From Paenibacillus polymyxa (GTDB taxonomy: Bacteria > Bacillota > Bacilli > Paenibacillales > Paenibacillaceae), in contig NZ_CP015423.1 of assembly GCF_001719045.1 (NCBI RefSeq), positions 5,021,501 to 5,085,500 of the forward strand: a stretch of DNA of 64,000 bases, written 5' to 3'. This document shows positions 39,415-47,443 of the stretch, one piece after another. How positions within the stretch are numbered: position 1 is the stretch's first letter; every line of letters starts with the position of its first letter. Position numbers and translations under genes: made by a program. The notes under the pieces were generated by a model. The model had not been told where the DNA came from, ran no database searches, and saw nothing but the letters and a program-made list of their open reading frames with translations.

Positions 39415-39444
39415 GAATAGCTTTAAGCGGAGCTTGTCATAATA
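39415..39444 (+). promoter_or_regulatory. Sigma-G promoter of sleB
   Basis: TGAATA (GAATA at 39415-39419), 18-base spacer, CATAATA (39438-39444), matching the sigma-G consensus at both elements. It lies 48 bases upstream of the sleB ATG, consistent with forespore expression of SleB. Confidence 0.7.
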
Positions 39445-39492
39445 AACGTAGCCATCCTGTTAATCCCACAAAAGAAAGGTAGAGCGCAGCAT

Positions 39493-40344
39493 ATGAAAAA
39501 GACAATGGTCTGGATTTGCACGGGTATCCTCGCAGCCTCGGCTATTACGTACACAGGACTTTTTAAAAGTGACTCTGCACAGCAGCAAGCAGAGCCGCTG
39601 AGCACACAGCAGAAAGTACAAGCGGCGCAACCTTCCCAGCCGACATTCAGCTCGGGAGCGGTTGATTTTGGATCTTACGGTCAGGATGTATATGAGTTGC
39701 AATCACGTTTGAAGTTGCTGGGCTTTTTTGGCGGGAAAGTGGACAGCCATTTTGGCAGCAGTACACTAAAAGCTGTCAAGGGTTTTCAAAAGGAATTTGG
39801 CATCCGTCCTGATGGAGTGGTCGGAGCAAAGACGAAATTAAAGCTGGTGAATGCTACTCCTAACTGGAAGCCAACGGAAACTCCTATGCATCGTAACAAT
39901 CAAGGTTCCGCTCAGGGACAGACAGCAGACAATAACGATAAAGCGGATCAAAATGATGAAACGATGGGATCGGCCAACACCATGGGACTATCTGAAAACG
40001 ATCTTAAAATTATGGCCAACGCGGTCTACGGTGAATCCCGCGGCGAGCCGTTTGAAGGACAAGTTGCCGTCGCGGCTGTTATTTTGAACAGGGTCAAGTC
40101 ACCTAGCTTTCCCAACTCACCATCTGGAGTGATTTTTCAACCAGGAGCTTTCACAGCAGTAGCAGACGGTCAAATCTGGCTCACACCGAATGAGAATGCA
40201 CAAAAGGCGGTACGCCAAGCCCTGAACGGCTGGGATCCAAGCGGAGGATGTCTCTATTATTTTAACCCAAAAACAGCCACCTCTAAATGGATTTGGTCCC
40301 GTCCGCAGGTGAAAACCATCGGGGAACATATTTTTTGCATGTAA
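39493..40344 (+). CDS. sleB: SleB-type spore cortex-lytic enzyme
   Basis: Lytic transglycosylase that cuts cortex peptidoglycan during germination. The 283 residues: signal peptide/anchor (about 1-25), a peptidoglycan-binding domain with repeats (GSYGQDVYELQSRLKLLGFF to AKTKLKLVN, about 58-118), a Gln/Asn/Asp-rich linker, and the Hydrolase_2 (SleB/CwlJ) domain with ANAVYGESRGEPFEGQVAVA containing the catalytic Glu, ending with a Trp-rich tail. ypeB, the usual partner downstream of sleB in Bacillus, does not follow; ymfF does. Confidence 0.92.
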   Translation: MKKTMVWICTGILAASAITYTGLFKSDSAQQQAEPLSTQQKVQAAQPSQPTFSSGAVDFGSYGQDVYELQSRLKLLGFFGGKVDSHFGSSTLKAVKGFQKEFGIRPDGVVGAKTKLKLVNATPNWKPTETPMHRNNQGSAQGQTADNNDKADQNDETMGSANTMGLSENDLKIMANAVYGESRGEPFEGQVAVAAVILNRVKSPSFPNSPSGVIFQPGAFTAVADGQIWLTPNENAQKAVRQALNGWDPSGGCLYYFNPKTATSKWIWSRPQVKTIGEHIFCM

Positions 40345-40350
40345 AACGCC

Positions 40351-40391
40351 GAAGCAGCCGGGAGCTTGTCTCCGGTTGCTTCTTGGCTTTT
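40351..40391 (+). terminator. Terminator-like hairpin after sleB
   Basis: GAAGCAGCCGG pairs with CCGGTTGCTTC (one G-U pair), then TTGGCTTTT. The T-run is interrupted, so efficiency is uncertain. Confidence 0.5.
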
Positions 40392-40509
40392 GCATGGTTA
40401 GAATAAAGATTGGTACACTTTACCTCTTTACAGGAGGAAGATTCACAGCAACTAATGCTTTGCTAATCAAAGGCTAGACGCAAATTGACGTCACAAAGGA
40501 GTTTTGGAC

Positions 40510-41790
40510 TTGAACAAAACAGGTTTCGAGCGTGGCACACGCAGACAACTGAGGATTCATGTACTGCCGACCAAGCGCTTTAAGACGTTTGCTATATCAT
40601 TGTATGTAGGCACTCCGCTACGGGAGGACACCGTAACTCGAGTGGGGCTGGTACCTTTCGTTCTGCGACGGGGTACAGAATCGTATCCGCAGACTACACA
40701 ATTCAGAGAACAGTTAGAGCAATTGTATGGCGCGGGTTTCGGTTTCGATGTGTATAAACGTGGAGATTATCAGATCGTGCAATTTCGCATGGATACGATT
40801 AATGACAGCTTTGTAAATAGTCCAGATAGTTTACTGGATCGTTCGTTTTCTTTTCTCGGAGAAGTGCTAACGAAGCCTGCATTGGAAAATGGTGCATTTC
40901 AAACGGGATACGTCCAGCAGGAACGAGAAAATGTGCGTAAGAAGCTGGAATCTATAGTTAACGATAAAATACGTTATGCTGGTGAGCGCTGTATGGAGGA
41001 AATGTGCAAGGATGAGCCTTATCGTCTGCACCCTCTTGGTCAACGATCTGATCTGGACAGTATAGATGCACAGAGCTTGTATAAGGCTTATGGAGAATGG
41101 CTGGATCATGCCAGCATGGATTTATACGTTGTGGGAGATACGACGCTAGAAGAAGTTGAGAAGTTTGTTGATCGCTATTTTCAATTGAATCGTTCAGCGG
41201 AAACAGGGTATGTTCCTGAACAGCCCAAGTCGGTAGAGCGTGATGTTCAAACCGTTGTAGAGCGTCTTGATGTGAACCAGGGCAAGCTCAACATGGGGTT
41301 GCGCACCCCTATTACGTATGGAGACGATCGCTATGCTTCCGCTCTGATGTACAATGGCATTTTGGGCGGGTATCCGCATTCAAAGTTGTTCGTTAATGTG
41401 AGGGAGAAGGAAAGTTTGGCGTATTACGCTTCATCACGGTATGACGGGCATAAAGGTATTGGTACGATTCAATCTGGTATTGAAATTCCTAATTATGAAA
41501 AAGCGGTTACTATTATCCGCAAGCAACTGGAAGATACGCAAAACGGAGCGATTACTGAGCTGGAAATGACCCAAACGCAGGCGATGATTCGCAACTTGCT
41601 AAAGGAGATGCAGGATTCCGCTTTTGAAATGATCGCCTATGATTTTAACAGACAGCTTTCCGGTAAAGAACGGACAGTAGATGAGCTGCTGAGTCAGGTG
41701 GAGGCAGTCAAGGTGCAGGATGTTCAGGATGCCGCCCGGACGTTCCGACTGGACACTATTTATTTCTTGAGAGACCAGAAGGGGGAATAG
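40510..41790 (+). CDS. ymfF: M16-family protein YmfF, probably non-catalytic subunit
   Basis: Insulinase-like protein lacking the zinc motif: the position where HxxEH would stand shows other residues (VLRRGTESYPQT follows directly). 426 residues. Together with YmfH it resembles two-subunit M16 peptidases; in B. subtilis ymfF and ymfH are associated with 5-aminopentanol modification of EF-P. The TTG at 40510 is preferred because AGGAG (40497-40501) is then 8 bases upstream; the TTG at 40504 would be 2 bases away. ymfH follows after 2 bases. Confidence 0.85.
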   Translation: MNKTGFERGTRRQLRIHVLPTKRFKTFAISLYVGTPLREDTVTRVGLVPFVLRRGTESYPQTTQFREQLEQLYGAGFGFDVYKRGDYQIVQFRMDTINDSFVNSPDSLLDRSFSFLGEVLTKPALENGAFQTGYVQQERENVRKKLESIVNDKIRYAGERCMEEMCKDEPYRLHPLGQRSDLDSIDAQSLYKAYGEWLDHASMDLYVVGDTTLEEVEKFVDRYFQLNRSAETGYVPEQPKSVERDVQTVVERLDVNQGKLNMGLRTPITYGDDRYASALMYNGILGGYPHSKLFVNVREKESLAYYASSRYDGHKGIGTIQSGIEIPNYEKAVTIIRKQLEDTQNGAITELEMTQTQAMIRNLLKEMQDSAFEMIAYDFNRQLSGKERTVDELLSQVEAVKVQDVQDAARTFRLDTIYFLRDQKGE

Positions 41791-41792
41791 CG

Positions 41793-43073
41793 GTGGAGCA
41801 TATACCTTACGAGCATTTGCAGGAAACGCTGTACTATGAAGTAATGGATAACGGTTTACACGTTTATGTGTTGCCCAAACCGGGTTTTCAGAAGACATAC
41901 GCCACATTTGCAACTAAATACGGCTCAGTTGATAATCATTTCCGCGTAGAAGGTCAACAGCCCGTAAAGGTGCCGGATGGCATAGCCCATTTTTTGGAGC
42001 ATAAAATGTTTGAAGAGCCTGAAGGCGATATTTTTGCTACCTTCTCTTCTAATGGGGCATCGGCGAACGCATTTACCAGCTTTGATCAAACAGTATATCT
42101 GTTTTCGGCAACCGAGCGTATTCAAGAAAATTTGACCACGCTGGTCAATTTTGTGCAGCATCCTTACTTTACAGATGAAAATGTAGAAAAGGAAAAAGGC
42201 ATTATTGGCCAGGAAATTAATATGTATGAAGATAACCCTGATTGGCGGAGTTACTTTGGTCTGATCGAGGCGTTGTACAAGGTTCATCCGGTGCATATTG
42301 ATATCGCAGGTACTGTTCAATCCATCAGTACGATTACAAAAGAAACGCTGTACAGTTGCTATGAAGCTTTCTACCACCCAAGCAATATGATTCTTTTTGT
42401 AGTGGGCGGAGTGGATCCAGCTGAAGTAATAGAGCTGGTACGTAACAATCAGGCCAAAAAGGACTATAAGCCGCAGGGAGAGATTGAGCGGATTTTCGAC
42501 GATGAACCCACTACAGTTGCAGAACCACGTCGTGAGGTGAAGCTGGCCGTTTCTCTGCCAAAGCTACTGTTTGGATTCAAGGAGGCTGAAGTAGGCCTAA
42601 CGGGTGAAGAATTACTTCGTCATGATCTGGAAACCAAGCTGATGCTTGATCTCCTGTTTGGTTCCAGTACACAACTATATCAAAAGCTCTACGATGAGGA
42701 TCTGATTTCGGACAGTTTTGGTCATGAGTACAATAGTACGCAGCAATATGCATTCTCTGCAATCGGCGGGGATACCAAAGACCCGGATCGGCTGTTGGCG
42801 AGAATACGTGAAGAGGTGGAGTCCATTCAGAAGCAGGGCTTTGCAGCAGAACATTTTGAACGGGCACGCAAAAAGAAAATCGGTGGTTATCTGCGTACAC
42901 TCAATTCACCAGAAAATATTGCACATGAATTTACAAGACATCGCTTCCGGGGCGGCGATTTTTTCCAACTGCTCCCTATTTATGAAAGTATCACGCTCGA
43001 GGATGTAAATCGCCGTCTAAAAGACCATATCCAGTGGGATCAACTCGCAATATCACTAGTGGTGAGTCCGTAA
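41793..43073 (+). CDS. ymfH: M16-family zinc peptidase YmfH
   Basis: Catalytic partner of YmfF, with the inverted zinc motif HFLEH (His66, Glu69, His70) followed by KMFEEPEGDIF and the downstream ligand in GQEINMYEDNPDW. 426 residues, the same length as YmfF. GTG start with GGGGGAA upstream. Tightly coupled to ymfF (2-base gap) and ymfI. Confidence 0.9.
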   Translation: MEHIPYEHLQETLYYEVMDNGLHVYVLPKPGFQKTYATFATKYGSVDNHFRVEGQQPVKVPDGIAHFLEHKMFEEPEGDIFATFSSNGASANAFTSFDQTVYLFSATERIQENLTTLVNFVQHPYFTDENVEKEKGIIGQEINMYEDNPDWRSYFGLIEALYKVHPVHIDIAGTVQSISTITKETLYSCYEAFYHPSNMILFVVGGVDPAEVIELVRNNQAKKDYKPQGEIERIFDDEPTTVAEPRREVKLAVSLPKLLFGFKEAEVGLTGEELLRHDLETKLMLDLLFGSSTQLYQKLYDEDLISDSFGHEYNSTQQYAFSAIGGDTKDPDRLLARIREEVESIQKQGFAAEHFERARKKKIGGYLRTLNSPENIAHEFTRHRFRGGDFFQLLPIYESITLEDVNRRLKDHIQWDQLAISLVVSP

Positions 43074-43093
43074 TGTCCAGGGAGAGGGAAACG

Positions 43094-43861
43094 ATGACCA
43101 CCGAGGGCGGAGAATTAAAAGCAATTGGCGATACAACGGTGCTGATTACAGGAGCCAGTGGCGGAATTGGTGCGGCTATTGCTGAGCGTTTTGCAGCTGT
43201 AGGGATGAATGTTGTCATTCACTACATGAAGTCCCATGAAAAAGCAAATGAAGTTGCCCGTCGTTGCATGGCTTATTCAGGCAAGGTAATGACCGTGTCA
43301 GCGGATCTGCGGAGCAAGGAGCAGATCGAACGCATGCGGGAAAAGCTGGATAATCACGGGATGAAGCCGGATATTCTTGTGAACAACGCCGGATTATCTC
43401 ATTATGGGCTGTTGACAGATGTTTCGGAAGAGGAATGGGACGAAGTGATGGCCGTCAATGTTAAGGGAACCTTTCTGTGCACGCAGGTTTTTATGCCACA
43501 TATGATTTCCCAACGCTATGGCCGCATTGTGAATGTTTCCTCCGTGTGGGGGATATGTGGCGCATCGTGCGAGGTGTTGTATTCCACCACCAAGGGAGGC
43601 ATTAACGCTTTCACTAAAGCGCTGGCTCAAGAGGTAGCACCTTCCGGGGTGACAGTGAATGCTGTAGCTCCAGGTGCAGTGGATACGTCGATGCTGGATC
43701 ATTTGGATAAAGGCGAAATTACCAGTTTGGAAGAAGAAATTCCTGCCGGACGTTTGGCTCGACCTGATGAAATATCGTCCCTGGTTTATTTTCTTGCGCT
43801 TCCTGAGTCAGGTTATATTAATGGCCAGGTCATAAGTCCTAATGGAGGATGGGTGACTTAA
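43094..43861 (+). CDS. ymfI: SDR-family reductase YmfI (EF-P 5-aminopentanone reductase)
   Basis: Short-chain dehydrogenase; in B. subtilis it reduces the 5-aminopentanone group on EF-P Lys32 to 5-aminopentanol. The 255 residues have the cofactor motif TGASGGIG (19-26), NNAG, and catalytic Ser with YSTTK. I chose ATG 43094, set by AGGGAGAGGG; ATG 43073, overlapping the ymfH stop, would add seven residues. Confidence 0.88.
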   Translation: MTTEGGELKAIGDTTVLITGASGGIGAAIAERFAAVGMNVVIHYMKSHEKANEVARRCMAYSGKVMTVSADLRSKEQIERMREKLDNHGMKPDILVNNAGLSHYGLLTDVSEEEWDEVMAVNVKGTFLCTQVFMPHMISQRYGRIVNVSSVWGICGASCEVLYSTTKGGINAFTKALAQEVAPSGVTVNAVAPGAVDTSMLDHLDKGEITSLEEEIPAGRLARPDEISSLVYFLALPESGYINGQVISPNGGWVT

Positions 43862-43887
43862 GGGATAGCGCTTGGAGGAATCCACCA

Positions 43888-43917
43888 GTATAGTAAGCGT
43901 CTGAGAAGAGCATATTA
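43888..43917 (+). promoter_or_regulatory. Forespore (sigma-F/G-type) promoter of ymfJ
   Basis: GTATA (43888-43892), 18-base spacer, CATATTA (43911-43917), matching GHATR-N18-CATnnTA. It lies 45 bases before the ymfJ start. Short motifs like this occur by chance, but position and spacing fit. Confidence 0.45.
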
Positions 43918-43961
43918 TAACTGTTGATTTTAAATCTGAATCATCTAAGGAGGATTTAAGT

Positions 43962-44216
43962 ATGTCAACAGTTGTTCAGAATTTTGATGTTTGGAAAAAG
44001 TTCCTTGGTCAGCGTGTAGAGCAAGCGGAGAAGCTGGGAATCAGCCAAGATACCATTTCAGAGCTTGCTTATGAAATCGGTGATTTTCTGGATGAGAAGG
44101 TCGATCCAGCCAACCACTCCAACCGCGCACTGAAAGAACTGTGGGGAGTTGCCGATGAGGACGAGCGTCACACCATCGCCCGGCTAATGGTTAAATTGGC
44201 TAAGAGCAACGCATAA
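43962..44216 (+). CDS. ymfJ: DUF3243 protein YmfJ
   Basis: 84-residue helical protein of unknown function (QNFDVWKKFLGQRVEQAEKLG, then LAYEIGDFLDEKVDP and NRALKELWGVADEDE). Conserved between ymfI and ymfK in Bacilli. AGGAGG precedes the ATG. A possible forespore promoter suggests expression during sporulation. Confidence 0.85.
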   Translation: MSTVVQNFDVWKKFLGQRVEQAEKLGISQDTISELAYEIGDFLDEKVDPANHSNRALKELWGVADEDERHTIARLMVKLAKSNA

Positions 44217-44230
44217 GTAGGAACCAACAT

Positions 44231-44257
44231 GAAAAGCTCCCTTTTGGGGGCTTTTCT
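44231..44257 (+). terminator. Terminator after ymfJ
   Basis: AAAAGCTCCC-TTTT-GGGGGCTTTT with one G-U pair. The following T-run is part of the stem; moderate strength. Confidence 0.6.
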
Positions 44258-44340
44258 GTAATGGTTACAGAGCTGTTCTTGTAATTCCATTGTAATTTAT
44301 ATATCATAAACGTGATTGAGGCTTACAACACAATGTAGCC

Positions 44341-44355
44341 TATTGAATTTCAATA
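44341..44355 (+). promoter_or_regulatory. Perfect 15-base palindrome before the ymfK promoter
   Basis: TATTGAA-T-TTCAATA (7-1-7, no mismatch), seven bases upstream of the -35 of the ymfK promoter. It has the form of a dimeric repressor or activator site. No regulator is identified. Confidence 0.5.
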
Positions 44356-44362
44356 ATTGGTT

Positions 44363-44392
44363 TTGTCGAAAGATGTTATTTTATGATACAAT
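44363..44392 (+). promoter_or_regulatory. Sigma-A promoter of ymfK with overlapping 0A-box-like site
   Basis: TTGTCG (44363-44368), 18-base spacer, TACAAT (44387-44392) with extended -10 TG (44384-44385). The -35 is part of TTGTCGAA, identical to the core Spo0A box TGTCGAA. Confidence 0.6.
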
Positions 44393-44443
44393 AATGCTTT
44401 GATTTGGAGTTGTTGACGGTTTGAATGTGAATGAGGTGCTAAC

Positions 44444-45217
44444 GTGACGGAAGAAACGAAACAGTGGTACATGGAGTACAAGATACATAAAAATCGACCC
44501 GGACTGCTGGGAGACATTGCTTCCATGCTTGGTATTCTGGGGGTTAATATACTGACAATCAACGGTGTTGAAGGCGAAAGACGGGGGATGTTGCTTGAAA
44601 CGGACGATGACGAGAAAATACGCATTCTCGGAGACACGTTAAAAAAAGCGAGCAACATTACAGTCACGGCCTTACGTGCTCCGAGACTGGTTGATATATT
44701 GGCAGTAAGACACGGCCGTTACATCGATCGGGATTCAGATGATCGTAAAACATTTCGCTTTACACGCGATGAGCTTGGGTTGCTGGTCGATTTTTTGGGT
44801 GAAGTATTAAAGAGGGACGGCAATCAGGTGATCGGTCTTCGCGGGATGCCGCGTGTGGGCAAAACGGAATCCATTATTGCCAGTAGTGTATGCGCAATGA
44901 AGCGTTGGACTTTTGTGTCTTCAACGTTACTACGACAGACGGTGCGCAGTCAGCTCTCTGAAGAAGAAATGAACCCAAACAATGTGTTTATTATTGATGG
45001 TATTGTGAGTACAATTCGGTCAAATGAAAGACATTATCACCTGCTTCAGGAAATCATGAGCATGCCAAGTACTAAAGTGATTGAGCATCCTGATGTATTT
45101 GTACGTGAATCAGGATACAGCTTTGACGATTTCAATATCATTATTGAACTTCGCAATAATCCGGCTGAGGAAATTATTTATGATACCTTTACAGCCAGTT
45201 ATACAGAAGATCTTTAA
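44444..45217 (+). CDS. ymfK: YmfK (DUF3388), ACT domain plus P-loop-like protein
   Basis: 257 residues of unknown function. Residues about 9-70 look like an ACT ligand-binding domain (KIHKNRPGLLGDIASMLGI, INGVEGERRGMLLE). A second part has GMPRVGKTES with Lys140, a Walker A-like loop, and VFIIDGIVSTI, which could be a Walker B strand. A small-molecule-controlled NTPase is a reasonable inference but unproven. GTG start with GAGGTG upstream. Position before rodZ matches B. subtilis. Confidence 0.85.
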   Translation: MTEETKQWYMEYKIHKNRPGLLGDIASMLGILGVNILTINGVEGERRGMLLETDDDEKIRILGDTLKKASNITVTALRAPRLVDILAVRHGRYIDRDSDDRKTFRFTRDELGLLVDFLGEVLKRDGNQVIGLRGMPRVGKTESIIASSVCAMKRWTFVSSTLLRQTVRSQLSEEEMNPNNVFIIDGIVSTIRSNERHYHLLQEIMSMPSTKVIEHPDVFVRESGYSFDDFNIIIELRNNPAEEIIYDTFTASYTEDL

Positions 45218-45247
45218 ATAAGCGTAATTATACAAGGAGATGATGAC

Positions 45248-46348
45248 ATGTTAGAACTGGGTCAGCAATTAAAGGAGGCCCGGCTGCAAAAAGGATTGAG
45301 CCTTGACGATGTTCAGGAAATGACGAAGATACGCAAACGTTATCTGGAAGCCATTGAGACGGGCGATTACAAAGTGCTGCCGGGAAGCTTTTATGTCAGA
45401 GCTTTTATTAAAACATACGCTGAAACGGTCGGGTTGAACCCCGATGAGATTCTGGAAGGGCATCAAAGCAATGTGCCTGAACCTGAGCCGGAAGCAGTCA
45501 TGGAGCCTGTTACACAGAAACGCTCCAGCCGTCCCGCCACAATTGGTAATCTTAAATGGTTGCCTACAGCGTTAATGTGGCTTTTTCTAGTTCTCATTGT
45601 TGGGGTTATTTATGCTTATTGGGTGAGCAACAACCATTCAACTCCAAAAACAGCAGAAAACACAACGCCGATTACAACACCAAGTACAACACCAAGTACA
45701 ACACCAAGTACAACGCCAAGTACAACGCCAAGCACGTCTACTCCTGATACCACTACGACACAGCCGAACAACGGTCAAACGACGGCTCCAAATGGTGCTG
45801 GTGGGCAGACTCCTGATGCGGGGCAAACCGGCCAAACTCAGCCAGATGGTACGGGGAGTACGGGTGCTACTACTCCAGATACTGGACAGCAGCCGGATAC
45901 GACTACGCCACAACAAGGTGTAACTGTGGCACAGGACGGCAAGCAAGGCAAGACGACGATTTTCAAAGTTTCCAGTGCAACGGGAGCAGCGGTCAAGGTT
46001 GATATTAAAGCGACGGGCGAAAGCTGGCTTGAAGTGTACAAGGGAGAAAATTCCCGTGGAGAAAAGCTGAGTTATGGTATGACTAAAAGTGGAGATGCCA
46101 TGTCTTTCGATATTGGTCCAGAAGGTTTATATATCAAATCAGGACGGTCTTCTGCCACAGATATTTCCGTAGCAGGTCAACCGATAACAGATAATAAATC
46201 GACTACACGTGTACTGATACAGCAAGGAGAAGCTTCCACGACCGGAACGAGTGCAGGGGTAACGGGCTCACCTGCAGATTCTTTGACAGGTAGCAGTACG
46301 GATTCAACACAAAGTGGTACAGATTCTACAACTACTGATGGTGAATAA
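45248..46348 (+). CDS. rodZ: RodZ-like membrane HTH protein (YmfM)
   Basis: Cytoskeletal anchor for MreB-type shape machinery. The 366 residues: N-terminal HTH domain (LGQQLKEARLQKGLSLDDVQ to about 75), a membrane helix (about 103-125), a Thr/Pro/Gln/Gly linker with five TPST units, and a C-terminal DUF4115 beta domain (about 235-325) with LEVYKGENSRGEKLSYG, then a Ser/Thr-rich tail. It acts at the inner membrane with the C-terminus outside. Confidence 0.9.
   Translation: MLELGQQLKEARLQKGLSLDDVQEMTKIRKRYLEAIETGDYKVLPGSFYVRAFIKTYAETVGLNPDEILEGHQSNVPEPEPEAVMEPVTQKRSSRPATIGNLKWLPTALMWLFLVLIVGVIYAYWVSNNHSTPKTAENTTPITTPSTTPSTTPSTTPSTTPSTSTPDTTTTQPNNGQTTAPNGAGGQTPDAGQTGQTQPDGTGSTGATTPDTGQQPDTTTPQQGVTVAQDGKQGKTTIFKVSSATGAAVKVDIKATGESWLEVYKGENSRGEKLSYGMTKSGDAMSFDIGPEGLYIKSGRSSATDISVAGQPITDNKSTTRVLIQQGEASTTGTSAGVTGSPADSLTGSSTDSTQSGTDSTTTDGE
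45673..45732 (+). repeat. Five tandem 12-base units in rodZ
   Basis: Unit TACAACACCAAG three times (45673-45708), then TACAACGCCAAG twice (45709-45732), in frame and coding for TPST-type repeats in the extracytoplasmic linker. Units are nearly identical, so copy number can change by slippage without shifting the frame. Confidence 0.9.
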
Positions 46349-46432
46349 ACGCCTTGGTGCGAGGAAATACTAATGACTGTAATTCCTGGAAAGGCAGTCA
46401 TTTCATTTTCCGCAAAGTGAGGTGTATACGTT

Positions 46433-46597
46433 ATGACCGTCAGCTGGATTGTGACTGGGCTCGGTATCATTGTCAGTTTACTGGGCTATTATCTGACACC
46501 GAATGCATGGGGCTATGGCATACTGGGCTTTGGTCTTGCTCACATTGTGCTTGGACTTTTGGATATGTTCCGAACTCCAACACGAAGCCATAATTAG
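46433..46597 (+). CDS. Small hydrophobic membrane protein, 54 residues
   Basis: ATG at 46433 preceded by GAGGTG (46419-46424) with 8-base spacing; stop TAG at 46595-46597. The protein has two hydrophobic segments (about 5-22 and 27-45) with a short turn containing TPNAWGYG, then a basic tail (FRTPTRSHN). I do not recognise a family. A reading frame with a proper ribosome site and membrane-like composition, placed between rodZ and its own terminator, supports a real gene. Confidence 0.7.
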   Translation: MTVSWIVTGLGIIVSLLGYYLTPNAWGYGILGFGLAHIVLGLLDMFRTPTRSHN

Positions 46598-46619
46598 ATA
46601 TTTTGACCGTAATTGAAAT

Positions 46620-46660
46620 AAAGGCGTTTTTGTCAGGAAAACTGGCAAGAACGCCTTTTT
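46620..46660 (+). terminator. Strong terminator after the small membrane gene
   Basis: AAAGGCGTTTTTGTCAG pairs over 17 positions with CTGGCAAGAACGCCTTT (two G-U pairs), loop GAAAA, then TT. Ends the ymfK-rodZ unit. Confidence 0.9.
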
Positions 46661-46673
46661 AGTCAACGGATTA

Positions 46674-46703
46674 TTGGATTTTTGTAAATGACTAGCCTAT
46701 AAT
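46674..46703 (+). promoter_or_regulatory. Sigma-A promoter of yajQ
   Basis: TTGGAT (46674-46679), 18-base spacer, TATAAT (46698-46703). Located 38 bases upstream of the yajQ ATG. Confidence 0.6.
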
Positions 46704-46741
46704 TAGATATTGAACTTTGTTGTGGAAAGGGAAGTGAAACG

Positions 46742-47233
46742 ATGGCTTCAGAAAATTCATTTGATATCGTCTCCAAAATGGATATGCAGGAGTTAACTAA
46801 TGCGGTTCATCAGACGGAGCGTGAAATTGAAACACGATTTGATTTCAAGGATAGCAAAAGTAGCCTCAAGCTTGAGAAAGAAGCTCTTACGATTGCATCG
46901 GAAGACGAGTACAAGCTGAATGCGGTGATTGATATTTTGCAATCTAAAATGGCCAAACGAGGTCTGTCCCTTAAAAATGTGGAGTATGGCAAATTGGAAC
47001 CCGCTTCTCTAGGTTCAGTGCGTCAGCGTCTTTCGCTTAAGCAGGGAATTGATCAGGATAATGCCAAGAAAATTAATATTCTTATTCGGGACTCCAAGCT
47101 AAAAGTCAAAAGTCAGATTCAAGGTGATCAAATCCGAGTGACCGGAAAAAACAGGGATGATTTACAGGCGATCATTCAATTGCTACGTAAAGCTGATTTG
47201 CCATTGGAGCTTCAATTTACAAACATGAAATAA
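46742..47233 (+). CDS. yajQ: YajQ-family nucleotide-binding protein
   Basis: 163-residue protein with two ferredoxin-like domains. Family members in other bacteria bind cyclic di-GMP or nucleic acid. Conserved blocks seen: NSFDIVSKMDMQELTNAV, TRFDFKDSKSSL and KKINILIRDSKLKVKSQIQG. The start has GGGAAG upstream. Confidence 0.93.
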   Translation: MASENSFDIVSKMDMQELTNAVHQTEREIETRFDFKDSKSSLKLEKEALTIASEDEYKLNAVIDILQSKMAKRGLSLKNVEYGKLEPASLGSVRQRLSLKQGIDQDNAKKINILIRDSKLKVKSQIQGDQIRVTGKNRDDLQAIIQLLRKADLPLELQFTNMK

Positions 47234-47293
47234 AGCCGTTTTCCCTCATATATTTTGTAGGAAAAAACGTTGCTTGATGTGCGGCAGGTTATT

Positions 47294-47322
47294 TTGACAT
47301 GCGTTTTGCGCCATATTATACT
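47294..47322 (+). promoter_or_regulatory. Sigma-A promoter of pgsA
   Basis: TTGACA (47294-47299), 17-base spacer, TATACT (47317-47322), near-consensus. It gives a leader of about 115 bases before pgsA; the leader shows no clear structure. Confidence 0.8.
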
Positions 47323-47443
47323 TGTAACGAAAATGCAGACAATTCAGGTGTATAGCGCTCGTCGAAAGCGATTTACATAGGATTGAATTTAATCCGAAAA
47401 CTGCCATTTGTAATCAAGTACGATAATCAGGGGAGAGTGTGTT

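Noticed and set aside
45673..45732. Possible CRISPR-like repeat
   Set aside because: Units are 12 bases, contiguous and in frame in rodZ; no spacers.
46354..46593. 79-codon frame after rodZ
   Set aside because: Cys/Trp-rich nonsense translation out of frame with the 54-codon membrane gene that has the ribosome site.
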